Notes: generated by a model not told the origin, from the sequence alone. Numbered from the stretch's first letter, positions 17,950-27,119 are shown. The stretch: DNA of 64,000 nt from Devosia sp. YIM 151766 (GCF_030285925.1 NZ_CP127251.1:3023001-3087000), one strand, 5' to 3'. A program made the numbers and translations.

Positions 17950-18729
17950 TTAGTTTTGCCGCCGTCCGCCCATCCGGCGCGACAGCGCGTCGCCGATCTT
18001 GCGCAATTCGGTCCCGTATCGCTCGATATTGCCCCGCACTTCGGCGCTGAGCATGCCGAGCGCCAGGCCGGCAATGGCGCGGGTGTCCGGTCCGAATATC
18101 GGCACCCCCAGGCACAGCATGCCTTCCCGCAACTGCCCGTCCTCGATGGAAAAGCCGCGCTCCCGGCAGGCGGCCAGCTCCGCATTGAGCCCGTCCACAT
18201 CCGCAACGCTGCGGCGTGTGCGCGCCTCGGGCCAGTCGCGGGCGATCGCCGCAATATCGGCCTCGGGAAAACTGCTCAGCATGGCTTTGCCGGTGGCGGT
18301 AAAGACCGCCGGCAGCGACATGCCGACCCTGAACGTGATGCCCAGCGATTCGGCGCCCTGCCGGCTGGCGACGTAGACGACCTGATCGCCGTTGAGAACG
18401 CTCAGATTGAGCGTGCCATGCCCCAGCGCGGCCATGTCGATGTCGAGCGCGTTGAACTCGGCGGTGAGCGAGGTCTGCCGGTCGAAGGCATTGGCCCATT
18501 CGCGCACCGTATAGCCCAGCTGAAAGGCATTGCCCGCATCGGAAAGGATATCGAGGTCCACCAGCGCCCAGCATATTCGATGCACCGAACTTTTGGGCAG
18601 ATGCACATGCTGAGCGATGTCGGAAATGCCGCGCGGCTCGGCGCTGGCACAGATATAGTCGATGATCTTCTTGGCGCTGCTCAGCGCGGGAACATGTGCC
18701 TGCATCGTCGTTTGCCGGCTTTTTTGCAT
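17950..18729 (-). CDS. IclR-family transcriptional regulator
   Basis: A 259-residue regulator. The winged helix reads LSSAKKIIDYICASAEPRGI, then IAQHVHLPKSSVHRICWALV. The effector domain shows VYVASRQGAESLGITFRVGM and LPAVFTATGKAMLSSFPEAD, followed by REGMLCLGVPIFGPD and IAGLALGML. The ATG at 18729 was chosen because a GGGGG lies upstream; a later ATG at 18705 lacks any Shine-Dalgarno sequence. It converges on the SDR gene and lies upstream of nothing obvious on its own strand. It may regulate the tct genes, the minus-strand catabolic cluster, or a distant target. The 242 bases between it and the cupin gene hold no recognised feature. Confidence 0.88.
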   Translation of the reverse strand: MQKSRQTTMQAHVPALSSAKKIIDYICASAEPRGISDIAQHVHLPKSSVHRICWALVDLDILSDAGNAFQLGYTVREWANAFDRQTSLTAEFNALDIDMAALGHGTLNLSVLNGDQVVYVASRQGAESLGITFRVGMSLPAVFTATGKAMLSSFPEADIAAIARDWPEARTRRSVADVDGLNAELAACRERGFSIEDGQLREGMLCLGVPIFGPDTRAIAGLALGMLSAEVRGNIERYGTELRKIGDALSRRMGGRRQN

Positions 18730-18971
18730 GGCAGTGATACCCCCGATTGCCACTACGTTTGGCCGCACACGCCGAGAAGGCCGCCAGGCAGCCTTATTCC
18801 AGCGCCTCATACGGCGTCATAGTCAAAATTTCAAACCACCATCGATGTCCTCTCTTTCGGGCGCAAGCCATCTTGAGCCCCCGCCGTTTCCGATGCGCGG
18901 CCGAACCGCCGCAATCCTGGTTTTAGCACACTTCCAAACCGCCGGAATTGCGGCCTGTCCTGCTGGAAGCG

Positions 18972-19397
18972 TTAGCGGGGCCCGGCGCTTTCCATGGCGA
19001 TGGGCCGGGTATCTCCTGTTGCAACAATGGTGCGGTTGGCCTCGATCGAGGCATAGATCCACAGGATCGACATCGGCTCGGTCTGCGATGCGTTGATGAA
19101 GCGATGCGGCACGCCGGCCGGAACGAAGGTCGTATCCTGGACCGAGAGCGCATGCGCTTCGCCGTCAAGCTCTGCAATTGCATTGCCGGACAGCACCATC
19201 ACGCTTTCATCGCAATTGTGAAAATGCACCGGGATGGCGGCACCGGGCTCGAAGGCGGTGATGCCGCTGATAAAATTCTTCGCCCCGATCTTGGGCGTGA
19301 CCAGGGGGGTCGTTCTCGCGCCGCCGCCGCGATCGTGAAAGGGCAGCGTCTTGGGGGAGAGGATAATGCCCTTCCCGGTAAGGTCTTGTGCCGTCAT
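18972..19397 (-). CDS. cupin-domain protein
   Basis: A 141-residue single-domain cupin. The first cupin motif, AAIPVHFHNCDESVMVLSGN, gives two His and a Glu as metal ligands; the second motif, FVPAGVPHRFIN, gives the third His. A preceding stretch, VTPKIGAKNFISGITAFEPG, forms the first strands. Such small cupins bind metal and act as isomerases, lyases or sugar-binding enzymes. The start at 19397 is supported by GGAGCG 6 bases upstream; the open frame runs further up but reads into the next gene's antisense. It is the last gene of the minus-strand catabolic run, 40 bases after the Hyi-like gene. Confidence 0.82.
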   Translation of the reverse strand: MTAQDLTGKGIILSPKTLPFHDRGGGARTTPLVTPKIGAKNFISGITAFEPGAAIPVHFHNCDESVMVLSGNAIAELDGEAHALSVQDTTFVPAGVPHRFINASQTEPMSILWIYASIEANRTIVATGDTRPIAMESAGPR

Positions 19398-19437
19398 GAC
19401 AAGCGCTCCAGTTCGATGTTCAATGCTTACACGCGGC

Positions 19438-20232
19438 TTATGCGGCGATCTGCCGTTTCCACTCGGAAAGCCATCCAAGCCCGCGCTCGGTATCGCCAGC
19501 CGGGATATATTCGAAGCCGATCGCGCCTTTATAGCCGGCGGTATGAAGCGCCCCAAGGATCGCCGGGAAATCCAGCGTGCCGCTGCCTGGCTCATGGCGT
19601 CCCGGGCAATCGGCAATGTGAATATGCCCGAGCAGCGGCGCATATGTGCCGATGGCCGCAACGCCGTCCACGCCATCCACCGCCGCATGATAGGTATCGA
19701 CAAGGATCGAGACGGCGCCGGGCGCGAATTCTCCGGCAATGCCCGCAGCCTGCTCCAGCCTATGCAGATGATAGCCCGGCACCACTTTGCGGCTGATTGC
19801 CTCGATCAGCACCGAAGGGCCGCGCCCCTGGCAGCTCTCGACGGCAAAGGCGATATTGTCGCGATATGTCTGCTCGACCTCTGGCGTAGCCGCCGGCGGC
19901 ATGCCCGCCATCGGATGGATATAGGGACAGCCAATGGCCTCCGCGTAATCGAGGGCGTGCAGCAGGGCATCGCGGAAGGCGCGTTCCTGCCCGGGCAGCG
20001 CGGCAAGCCCCTTGCCGGGTCCGTCGGCCACTTCCGCGCCGACGGCAAGCTGGGAGAATTTCAGCCCGCTCTCCTCGAGCAGCGCCTTGACGGCCGGCGC
20101 CGCCAGCGCGAAGGGATGCGGATGCTCAACGGCATCGAAGCCGGCCCGCGCCGCCGCTGCGAACCGCTCTTCGAGACGGTATTCACCGAACATGTAGCCG
20201 ATATGGGCCGAGAGCCCGCTTCTTGCTGTCAT
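19438..20232 (-). CDS. hydroxypyruvate isomerase-like TIM-barrel protein (Hyi/OtnI family)
   Basis: A 264-residue sugar-phosphate isomerase/epimerase-type TIM barrel. The N-terminal GLSAHIGYMFGEYRLEERFA closely follows E. coli Hyi. Metal ligands are seen in VLIEAIS (Glu), VDTYHAAVDG (Asp and His), GHIHIADCPGRHEPGSG and IGFEYIPAGDTERGLGW (Glu). Hyi interconverts hydroxypyruvate and tartronate semialdehyde; OtnI isomerises 2-oxo-tetronates. Either reaction on a small hydroxy-keto acid would suit a polyol or sugar-acid pathway. It begins 5 bases after the YqhD-like gene, so the two are probably translated together. The exact substrate is not decidable here. Confidence 0.85.
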   Translation of the reverse strand: MTARSGLSAHIGYMFGEYRLEERFAAAARAGFDAVEHPHPFALAAPAVKALLEESGLKFSQLAVGAEVADGPGKGLAALPGQERAFRDALLHALDYAEAIGCPYIHPMAGMPPAATPEVEQTYRDNIAFAVESCQGRGPSVLIEAISRKVVPGYHLHRLEQAAGIAGEFAPGAVSILVDTYHAAVDGVDGVAAIGTYAPLLGHIHIADCPGRHEPGSGTLDFPAILGALHTAGYKGAIGFEYIPAGDTERGLGWLSEWKRQIAA

Positions 20233-20237
20233 GGCGC

Positions 20238-21416
20238 TTATGCCGCCTGCATCGGAGGCGTGGCCGGAATCGCGTTGAGGATAGCGCGCACCTCTTCGGC
20301 GCCGATATCGCGGCCCTCGCCAAGCGGCAGTTGCCCGGCCCGCGCGATGTGATCGACAATGGCATCCACGGCGATTTCGGTCGGGGCGATATCCGCCAGC
20401 GAGACCGGCGCCCCCATGGCCATGAAGAAAGCCTCGATGCGATCGATGGCGAACCGGGCGGCTTCCTCGTCGCTGCCCGCGCCGAAATCCCAGACCTCGC
20501 GCGCGCACTGGGCCAGCATGTCCTGCTTGGCCGCGATCCGGCTCCTGAAGACCGAGGCCATGACCAGCGACAGCGTCCGCGCATGGTCGAGGCCATGCAG
20601 TTCGGTGATCGCATGGCCGATCATATGGGTCGACCAATCCTGCCTGACGCCGGCCCCGATCAGCCCGTTAAGCGCTTGATTGGCGGCCCAGAGGACGTTT
20701 TCGCGCGCCTCGTCGGAATTGTCTTCGAGCAAGACCGGCCCCCATGCCAGCAGTACCTTGAGCAAGGTTTCGCTGAATCCCTGCTGGATCGGGGTATTGT
20801 CCTTTACCGTCGCATATTGCTCCAGCACATGGGTGAAGGCATCGACGACGCCATTGCTGAGTTGCCGCCGGTCGAGGCTCGCCATGGTGTCGCTGTCGAG
20901 AATGGCGAACCGGGGGCGGGCCTTCTCATAGCTGAACGGCAATTTGAGATGACGCGTCACGCTGGTGATCACCGAGACCGGATTGCTTTCCGAACCCGTG
21001 GCGGGAAGCGTGAGTACGACGCCGACCGGCAGGGGCGAGGCGGGATATTCGCCCTTTAGGAAAGCATCCCATGGGTCCGTTTCCTCGACGGCGGCGACAC
21101 TGGCGAGGAATTTGGCGGCGTCGACGACCGAGCCGCCCCCCACGGCCAGAATCAGTTCGGCTTTTTCCACCTTGGCGAGCGCGGCGGCCTTCTGGATCGT
21201 TTCGTAATGGGGATTGACCTCGATGCCGCCGAACTCGATCACGCTGCATGCGGCGAGCGCCCGCATCACCTGCTCATAGACGCCGTTGCGCTTGATGCTG
21301 CCGCCGCCATAGACGAGCATGACGCGGGTTCGGGCCGGGACCAGTTCCGAGAGCGACGCTATCGCGCCCTTGCCGAAGGCGATGCTGGTCGGGTTGGAGA
21401 GATTAAACGAGATCAT
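20238..21416 (-). CDS. iron-containing alcohol dehydrogenase, YqhD-like
   Basis: A 392-residue group III (iron-type) alcohol dehydrogenase, strikingly like E. coli YqhD from the start: FNLSNPTSIAFGKGAIASL. The NADP-binding region AVGGGSVVDAAKF and LTLPATGSESN are intact. Metal ligands are present in NGVVDAFTHVLEQY (Asp, His) and in WSTHMIGHAITELHGLDHA (His, His). YqhD-type enzymes reduce short aldehydes or oxidise small alcohols and polyols using NADP(H). Between an isomerase gene and DhaL, it probably oxidises or reduces the carbon skeleton handled by this cluster. It is separated from dhaL by 29 bases. Confidence 0.92.
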   Translation of the reverse strand: MISFNLSNPTSIAFGKGAIASLSELVPARTRVMLVYGGGSIKRNGVYEQVMRALAACSVIEFGGIEVNPHYETIQKAAALAKVEKAELILAVGGGSVVDAAKFLASVAAVEETDPWDAFLKGEYPASPLPVGVVLTLPATGSESNPVSVITSVTRHLKLPFSYEKARPRFAILDSDTMASLDRRQLSNGVVDAFTHVLEQYATVKDNTPIQQGFSETLLKVLLAWGPVLLEDNSDEARENVLWAANQALNGLIGAGVRQDWSTHMIGHAITELHGLDHARTLSLVMASVFRSRIAAKQDMLAQCAREVWDFGAGSDEEAARFAIDRIEAFFMAMGAPVSLADIAPTEIAVDAIVDHIARAGQLPLGEGRDIGAEEVRAILNAIPATPPMQAA

Positions 21417-21445
21417 GGCATAGTTCCTTGGCGATCCGATGCTGT

Positions 21446-22057
21446 TCAGGGCTGGCCGGCAATGGCGGAAACCATAAGATGGAGCGCCAGCATGCCCGGG
21501 TCGGTGAGGCCGACCGATTCCGCCCCATAGAGGCGGGCGCGGCCGAGTTTGGAGGGGCGGTCCCGGAAATCCGCGATCGCCTGTTCAAGGGCCGCGATCG
21601 CCGTCGATGCCGGCGGCTGACCGCCGGGGGCCGTGGCCAGCGCGCGCGCCAGATAGTCGAGCGCGTCGACGACGCTCTTGTCCCCCAGATTGGCCTGTCC
21701 CCGGCTCATGATCCCGTCGCGGACCAGAACCAGGAGCTCGCCGAACTCGACGAACGATAGCTCCGTTTTGCCGCTACTGGCTTTTGCCATGACCATCAAG
21801 GCGACGACCACCAGGGTTCCCAGGCTCGAACCGGTCGTGGCGCTGGCGGCTTTCGCCAACCGGCTGAAGCTCGATTGCAGGCTCTCCGACCCCGACAGAT
21901 CGACCTCGGCGAGGCCCTGGACGAGCCTGGCCAGCATGGTGCCGGTATCGCCGTCTCCCAGTTTCGCATCGGCCGCGTCCAGTTCGGCCGAAATCGCCGG
22001 CATACGGACATTGATCCTGGCGATCGCCGCTGCGATCGATTGGCTCGTGACGTTCAT
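21446..22057 (-). CDS. dhaL: dihydroxyacetone kinase L subunit (DhaL)
   Basis: A 203-residue, all-helical nucleotide-binding subunit. The ADP/Mg site motif DAADAKLGDGDTGTML carries the conserved Asp residues. ATTGSSLGTLV and GDKSVVDALDYLARAL follow as in the DhaL barrel. DhaL carries the nucleotide that phosphorylates the substrate bound covalently by DhaK. No DhaM (phosphotransferase component) gene lies nearby, so the enzyme either uses ATP directly or draws on a distant dhaM. The ATG at 22057 overlaps the dhaK stop as ATGA. A longer frame upstream runs inside dhaK and was rejected. Confidence 0.92.
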   Translation of the reverse strand: MNVTSQSIAAAIARINVRMPAISAELDAADAKLGDGDTGTMLARLVQGLAEVDLSGSESLQSSFSRLAKAASATTGSSLGTLVVVALMVMAKASSGKTELSFVEFGELLVLVRDGIMSRGQANLGDKSVVDALDYLARALATAPGGQPPASTAIAALEQAIADFRDRPSKLGRARLYGAESVGLTDPGMLALHLMVSAIAGQP

Positions 22058-23058
22058 TTCGCACCCACCGTCCAGAAGGGACAAGTGGCCGGCGCCGCGA
22101 GCTGGCGCTCGATCTCCTCGTCGAGAAAGCACAGTGAGATCGACAGGCCGGCCATTTCCATCGAGGTCACATATTCGCCCACCATCTGGCTGCTGATCTC
22201 GAACTTCTCCTGTGCGAGCCGCTCCGCCGCGCGCCGATACATGAGGAACAATTCTTCGAGCGGGGTCGAACCGAAGCCATTGACCAGAACGGCCACCCGC
22301 CCATTGCTATCGTCCGGCGCTTCGGCCAGCAGCCTTTCGATCATTTCGTCGACCAGCACATCGGCCGGCGGCCGGGCGGCGCGCCAGATACCGGGCTCGC
22401 CGTGAATGCCCATGCCCATTTCGATTTCATCGTCGCCGATCTGGAAGACCGGCGCCTTCGAACCGGGAATGATGCAGGGCGAGGTGGCCGCGCCGATCGT
22501 CTTGGTGCGCGCCACCGTGCGCTGGGCCAGTTCGGCGACCTCGTCGAGCGTGCCGCCGGCACTCGCGCAGGCGCCCGCCGCCTTATACGCGAAGACGATG
22601 CCCGCCACGCCGCGGCGCTTATGCGCTTCGGCCGGCGGGGCGCCCGCGATGTCGTCGGTGCCCAGAACGGTGCGGACCGAGATGCCATCGAGCTCGACCA
22701 TCTCCGAGGCCATGTCGAAATTCATCCTGTCGCCGCCGTAATTGCCATAGAGGCAAAGGACCCCTGCGCCTTCATTCGCCGTTTCGATCGCCTCCTGGCA
22801 TGATGCCATGTTCGGGCCTTCAAAGACATTGCCGACCGAGCAGGCATCGAGCAGTCCGTCCCCGACATAGCCGCAGAACAGCGGCAGATGTCCCGAACCG
22901 CCGCCGCTGACGATACCCACCTTGCCCGCGATATTGGGCTTGGACCGCCTGATGACCCGTCCGCCCGTACCGATACGCGCGAGGCTTTTATGCGCCATGA
23001 CCAGGCCGTCGAGAACCTCATCGACGTAGCGCTCGGGGTGGTTGATTAGCTTTTTCAT
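22054..23058 (-). CDS. dhaK: dihydroxyacetone kinase K subunit (DhaK)
   Basis: A 334-residue substrate-binding subunit starting MKKLINHPERYVDEVLDGLV, the classic DhaK N-terminus. SGGGSGHLPL holds one active-site His, and MGMGIHGEPGI holds the His that forms the covalent hemiaminal with the keto substrate. GNYGGDRMNFD and DDIAGAPPAEAHKRRGVAG match family loops. DhaK-like kinases act on dihydroxyacetone and, in some catabolic clusters, on erythrulose or other small keto-sugars. SGHLP replaces the more usual SGHEP. It lies between the aldolase and dhaL genes of the minus-strand cluster. The substrate may therefore be a C3 or C4 ketose, but this is inference. Confidence 0.93.
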   Translation of the reverse strand: MKKLINHPERYVDEVLDGLVMAHKSLARIGTGGRVIRRSKPNIAGKVGIVSGGGSGHLPLFCGYVGDGLLDACSVGNVFEGPNMASCQEAIETANEGAGVLCLYGNYGGDRMNFDMASEMVELDGISVRTVLGTDDIAGAPPAEAHKRRGVAGIVFAYKAAGACASAGGTLDEVAELAQRTVARTKTIGAATSPCIIPGSKAPVFQIGDDEIEMGMGIHGEPGIWRAARPPADVLVDEMIERLLAEAPDDSNGRVAVLVNGFGSTPLEELFLMYRRAAERLAQEKFEISSQMVGEYVTSMEMAGLSISLCFLDEEIERQLAAPATCPFWTVGAK

Positions 23059-23084
23059 CTATCGAGCCTGCTATCTGGGAGCAA

Positions 23085-23912
23085 TCACGCGTTCCGGGAA
23101 GCGGCGATGGCCTTGCGCAATCCCTCTACGCGCGCGGTCGCGGCCTCGACGAGGAAAGCGGAATCGGCATGGGTGGAGAGGAAGCGGACGCCGCGCTTGA
23201 TATAGCCTGCCTGCCGGTCGGGGTCGCGATCCCCGCCCATGCCCGCGAATATGCCATGGCGCGTGCATGCCGCGATCACGCGCTCCATCGCATCGTTGGC
23301 TGCCGCGCTGCCGAATTCGCCGGCCATGCCCATATCGATGAGCAGGTCGGAAAGTCCCACATGCAGGACGTCGATGCCCGGCACCGCCGCGATCTCCTCG
23401 ACATTTTCCAGGGCCTGGCGGGTTTCGATCATGCAGATCACCGCCGTCGTGCGGTCGAGCCGCGCGATAATGTCGGTCATGGGCAGCGGCGCATAGTTGA
23501 AATTGGGATAGACGCCGGCATAGGAGCGCCGCCCGAGCGGGGCGAATTTGCAGGCCTGGACGCAGCGCCGGGCCTCCTCGGCCGTATTCACGTCGGGATA
23601 GATAATGCCCGTCACCCCGCCATCCAGCAGAACCTGCACATTGGGATCGTCGACGCCGCGGACGCGGGCGATGGGCGCGATGCCGCATCCGAGCGCCGTC
23701 TGGGCGATATGCGCGATGGTCTCGGCCGAAAAAATGCCGTGCTGGCCGTCGATGAAGATGAAATCATGGCCTGTCAGCTTGGCCAGGCGGGCGATTTCGC
23801 CCGACCGCGCCAGCCGCACGACCATGCCCATGGCTGGTTCGTCGGCCCGCATCCGCTCAAGGACGGGATTGGTGTCGGCGGCTTCGGGAAGGATGTCTGT
23901 GGCAAGGCTCAT
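23085..23912 (-). CDS. HpcH/HpaI-family aldolase
   Basis: A 275-residue class II pyruvate-aldolase-like TIM barrel. The N-terminal LARLTKLTGHDF-type strand (AKLTGHDFIFIDGQHG) has the catalytic His in GQHG. The metal-binding Glu lies in VICMIETRQALENVEEIA and the Asp in HVGLSDLLIDMG, both family-typical. HpcH/HpaI enzymes cleave 2-keto-3-deoxy or 4-hydroxy-2-keto acids into pyruvate and an aldehyde. AGGAGATTTCGA precedes the ATG. It lies 26 bases upstream of dhaK in transcription and follows the transporter ATPase genes. Its aldehyde product could feed the aldehyde dehydrogenase at the cluster head or the YqhD-like enzyme. Confidence 0.9.
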   Translation of the reverse strand: MSLATDILPEAADTNPVLERMRADEPAMGMVVRLARSGEIARLAKLTGHDFIFIDGQHGIFSAETIAHIAQTALGCGIAPIARVRGVDDPNVQVLLDGGVTGIIYPDVNTAEEARRCVQACKFAPLGRRSYAGVYPNFNYAPLPMTDIIARLDRTTAVICMIETRQALENVEEIAAVPGIDVLHVGLSDLLIDMGMAGEFGSAAANDAMERVIAACTRHGIFAGMGGDRDPDRQAGYIKRGVRFLSTHADSAFLVEAATARVEGLRKAIAASRNA

Positions 23913-23942
23913 TCGAAATCTCCTGTAACTAAAATGACGGGT

Positions 23943-24953
23943 TCAGGCGGCTTGCGTCGCCGTCCCTTGAAGCGAAAGCTCTTCCGCGCGATGGCATCGC
24001 ACGGTGCGGCCCGGCGATAGGGTGCGTTCATCGGGGACCTCCTGTTTGCAGCGCTCGATGGCGAACGGGCATCTGGGATGGAAGGCGCAGCCGCTGGGCG
24101 GGTTGGCCGGGTCGGCGATCTCGCCGCGCAGCACCGTGCGCGCACCGCGCTTTTCCGGATCGGCCACCGGGGCCGAGGACAGCAGCGCCGCCGTATAGGG
24201 ATGGAGCGGACGCAAATAGAGGTCTTCGGTCGGACCCGTTTCCACGATGCGTCCGACATACATGACGGCGACGCGGTCGCTCATATGCTTGACCACGCCC
24301 AAATCATGGGCGACGAACAGGTAAGACAGGCCCAGTTCCTGTTGCAATTCGAGCAGCAGATTGACCACTTGGGCCTGGACCGACACGTCGAGCGCCGACA
24401 CCGGCTCGTCGGCGACGATCAGCTTGGGATTAAGCGCCAGCGCCCGCGCGATGCCGATGCGCTGGCGTTGGCCGCCGCTGAAAGCATGGGGAAAGCGGGA
24501 AACCGAGCTTTTGGGCATCCGCACCAGGTCCAGCAATTCGAGAACCCGCTTGCGCCGCTCTTCGGGCGTTCCGGACCTGTTGATCAGCATGGGTTCGTCG
24601 ATGATGTCGCCCACGGTCATGCGCGCATTGAGCGATGAATTGGGGTCCTGGAAAATCATCTGGATCTGTCGCCGGATCGGCTTTAGGCCATTGCGGTCAA
24701 GCCGCGCGAGGTCGACCTGGCCGGCATCGGCATCGAACAACATCTCCCCCGCCGAAGGCGTGTGCGCCCGCAGGACGCAGCGCGACACAGTGGTCTTGCC
24801 GCAGCCGCTTTCGCCAACCAGCGACAAGGTTTCCCCCTTGCGGATGGCAAAGCTGACATTGTCGACGGCCTGGACCTGGCCGACTTCGCGCTGGAGCAGC
24901 CCGCGACGGATGGGAAACCTCTTGGAGAGGTTTTTGACCTCGAGCAAATTCAT
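23943..24953 (-). CDS. ABC transporter ATPase, DppF/OppF type
   Basis: A 336-residue ATPase beginning MNLLEVKNLSKRFPIRRGLL. Walker A is GESGCGKT, the signature is FSGGQRQR, and Walker B is LIVADEPVSALD, followed by HDLGVVKHMSDRVAVMYVG. The oligopeptide-type C-terminal cysteine motif, CAFHPRCPFAIERC, is present. It partners the ATPase encoded just upstream, whose stop overlaps its ATG by four bases. Together they drive the permeases at 25959-28108. The long frame extending upstream of 24953 reads out of phase with the neighbour and was not used. Confidence 0.93.
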   Translation of the reverse strand: MNLLEVKNLSKRFPIRRGLLQREVGQVQAVDNVSFAIRKGETLSLVGESGCGKTTVSRCVLRAHTPSAGEMLFDADAGQVDLARLDRNGLKPIRRQIQMIFQDPNSSLNARMTVGDIIDEPMLINRSGTPEERRKRVLELLDLVRMPKSSVSRFPHAFSGGQRQRIGIARALALNPKLIVADEPVSALDVSVQAQVVNLLLELQQELGLSYLFVAHDLGVVKHMSDRVAVMYVGRIVETGPTEDLYLRPLHPYTAALLSSAPVADPEKRGARTVLRGEIADPANPPSGCAFHPRCPFAIERCKQEVPDERTLSPGRTVRCHRAEELSLQGTATQAA

Positions 24954-25954
24954 AGTGGAATACCCGTACGAAAACAGCTCACCCTGCTGCCCATGGGCAG
25001 ATGGACCTCCTTCGGCACCTCGACGTCGCAAAGGCCGGATTCGGCGATCGGGCAGCGCGGATGGAACAGACAGCCTTGGGGGCGCATATAGGGATGGGGA
25101 ACCGAGCCCTCGATCGTTGGCAGTTTCGACTTGGGCGCGGCCCGGATATCGGGAATTGAACGCAGCAGCAGCCGTGTATAGGGATGCTGGGGCGACTGGA
25201 ATATCGTGCGCACCGGCGCATGTTCGACCACGCGCCCCAGATACATCACCGCCACGTCGTCGCACATTTCCGCAACCACCCCCATATCGTGGGTGATCAG
25301 GATCAGCGCCAGGTTGTTTTCCTGCTGGATGCGCTGCAACAGGTCGAGAATCTGCGCTTGCGTCGTCACGTCCAGCGCCGTGGTGGGCTCGTCGGCGATG
25401 AGCACCCGCGGATCCCCGGCCAGCGCCATGGCGATCACCACGCGCTGGCGCAGGCCGCCGCTGAGCTGGAAGGAATAGCTGTCGATCCGGCTGCTCGGCT
25501 GGGGAATGCCCACCTCGTTCATGTAATGGATCGCCATTTCCCGCGCCTCGCGCTTGGTCACGTTGCGATGCTTGAGGATCACCTCGATGATCTGGCTGCC
25601 GATCGTATATAAGGGGCTGAGCGAGGTCATCGGCTCCTGGAAGATCAGCGCGATGCGGCCACCGCGGATCGAACGGATCTGCGACCCCTCCGCCGGCAGG
25701 CCGACGAGATCCACGGCCGCCGCGTCCACGCCGTCATCGAGCCAGATCTGGCCGTTATCGATGCTCGCGGATTTGTCGAGGATGCGCAGGATCGAGCGGG
25801 CGGTAACGCTTTTGCCGCAGCCGCTTTCTCCGACGATGCCGAGTGTCTTGCCGGCATAGACTTCCAGATTGACGCCATCGAGCGCCTTGATGACACCTTC
25901 GTCCTGATGAAATGAGGTCTCGAGATCGGTGATCCGCAAAATCGGCGTCTGCAT
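24950..25954 (-). CDS. ABC transporter ATPase, DppD/OppD type
   Basis: A 334-residue ATPase starting MQTPILRITDLETSFHQDEG. Walker A is GESGCGKS, the signature is LSGGLRQR, and Walker B is [12 protein letters not shown], with HDMGVVAEMCDDVAVMYLG after it. The C-terminal CLFHPRCPIAESGLC motif is the oligopeptide/carbohydrate-transporter Cys cluster. TATGGAGG upstream supports the start at 25954. It begins 4 bases after the DppC-type gene and overlaps the DppF-type gene as ATGA, so all are co-translated. Confidence 0.93.
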   Translation of the reverse strand: MQTPILRITDLETSFHQDEGVIKALDGVNLEVYAGKTLGIVGESGCGKSVTARSILRILDKSASIDNGQIWLDDGVDAAAVDLVGLPAEGSQIRSIRGGRIALIFQEPMTSLSPLYTIGSQIIEVILKHRNVTKREAREMAIHYMNEVGIPQPSSRIDSYSFQLSGGLRQRVVIAMALAGDPRVLIADEPTTALDVTTQAQILDLLQRIQQENNLALILITHDMGVVAEMCDDVAVMYLGRVVEHAPVRTIFQSPQHPYTRLLLRSIPDIRAAPKSKLPTIEGSVPHPYMRPQGCLFHPRCPIAESGLCDVEVPKEVHLPMGSRVSCFRTGIPL

Positions 25955-25958
25955 GGCG

Positions 25959-27119
25959 TCAGCCTCCATAGGGGTCAGCGGCGTCGCGCAAGCCGTCGCC
26001 AAAGAAATTGAAGGCGAGGATCACGACGATCACCGGGATGGCGGCACTGAGCAGCCAGGGTGCCAGCACCAGCGACTGGACGTTCTGCACGTCCTGCAGG
26101 AGGATGCCCCAACTGATGGCCGGCGGACGCAGGCCCAGCCCGAGAAAGCTCAGAGCCGTCTCGCTGATGATCATGGCCGGGAGCGCCAGCGTTACCGAGG
26201 CGATGAGATGGCTGACAAAGGATGGCAGGAGATGGCGGAAAATGATCCGCGTCCGGCTGGCCCCGGCCAATTCGGCCGCCAGCACGAAGTCCTCGCCGCG
26301 TAGCGACATGAACCGTCCACGCACCACCCGCGCCAGATCCGTCCATCCGATCAGCGAGATGATCACGGTGATGGCGAAATAGACCTGCATCGTGCTCCAG
26401 GTCGGCGGCAACGCCGCCGCAAGCCCCATCCACAGCGGTATGGTCGGTATGGAATGCAGGATTTCGATAGTGCGCTGGATGAAATTGTCGATGATCCCGC
26501 CGAACAGCCCCGATATGCCGCCGAGAACGACGCCGAGCACGAGACTGACGGCGACACCGGCCAATCCGATGAACAGCGATATGCGCGTCGCATGGGCCAG
26601 CCGCGACAGCAGGTCACGCCCGAGCTGGTCGGTCCCCAGAAGATAGATGCCGTCGGCGCTGTTGGCGGCGGCCGGCTCGGCCAGCCCGATCAGGTGCCGA
26701 TTGGTCTCGAAAAGCCCGAACAGGTGATAGCTATAGCCCTCGGCAAACAGGCTCACGGGAATTTTCCGATCCGGGTCGGGCTCGTAGACGATACGGAAAG
26801 TGCGCAAGTCGCGCTTGCCCGACAGGCCATAGACATGGGGATTGAAGCCGCTTTCATCGAATAAATGGATCGCCTGCGGCGGGATGAAGCTCCGGGCGGA
26901 GGCCGTCGCGTGCGGATTGTTGATCGAGAGGAAGTCGGCAAAGATGGCGATCGTATAAAAGACGATGAGGACGATGCCTCCCGCCAATGCGAGCTTGTGC
27001 TTGCGAAAGCGCCACCAGGTGAGCTGGAGCTGCCCGGCTTGCGCGACGCGCGCCTCGATATCGCTCTGATCCGTCGAGATTATGGTGGACTGGGGTGCAC
27101 CGACAGCGATCTGGCTCAT
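25959..27119 (-). CDS. ABC transporter permease, DppC type with large periplasmic insert
   Basis: A 386-residue inner-membrane permease. After the first membrane segment (KLALAGGIVLIVFYTIAIFA) comes an unusually long external stretch of roughly 120 residues, including YGLSGKRDLRTFRIVYEPDP and FAEGYSYHLFGLFETNRHLI. Then follows the normal LGTDQLGRDLLSRLAHATRI and five membrane segments, ending in the ALSFLGLGLRPPAISWGILL motif. DppC proteins with such inserts are found in transporters for sugars and other non-peptide solutes, whereas the permease at 9035-9973 lacks one. The ATG at 27119 overlaps the DppB stop as ATGA. Confidence 0.92.
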   Translation of the reverse strand: MSQIAVGAPQSTIISTDQSDIEARVAQAGQLQLTWWRFRKHKLALAGGIVLIVFYTIAIFADFLSINNPHATASARSFIPPQAIHLFDESGFNPHVYGLSGKRDLRTFRIVYEPDPDRKIPVSLFAEGYSYHLFGLFETNRHLIGLAEPAAANSADGIYLLGTDQLGRDLLSRLAHATRISLFIGLAGVAVSLVLGVVLGGISGLFGGIIDNFIQRTIEILHSIPTIPLWMGLAAALPPTWSTMQVYFAITVIISLIGWTDLARVVRGRFMSLRGEDFVLAAELAGASRTRIIFRHLLPSFVSHLIASVTLALPAMIISETALSFLGLGLRPPAISWGILLQDVQNVQSLVLAPWLLSAAIPVIVVILAFNFFGDGLRDAADPYGG

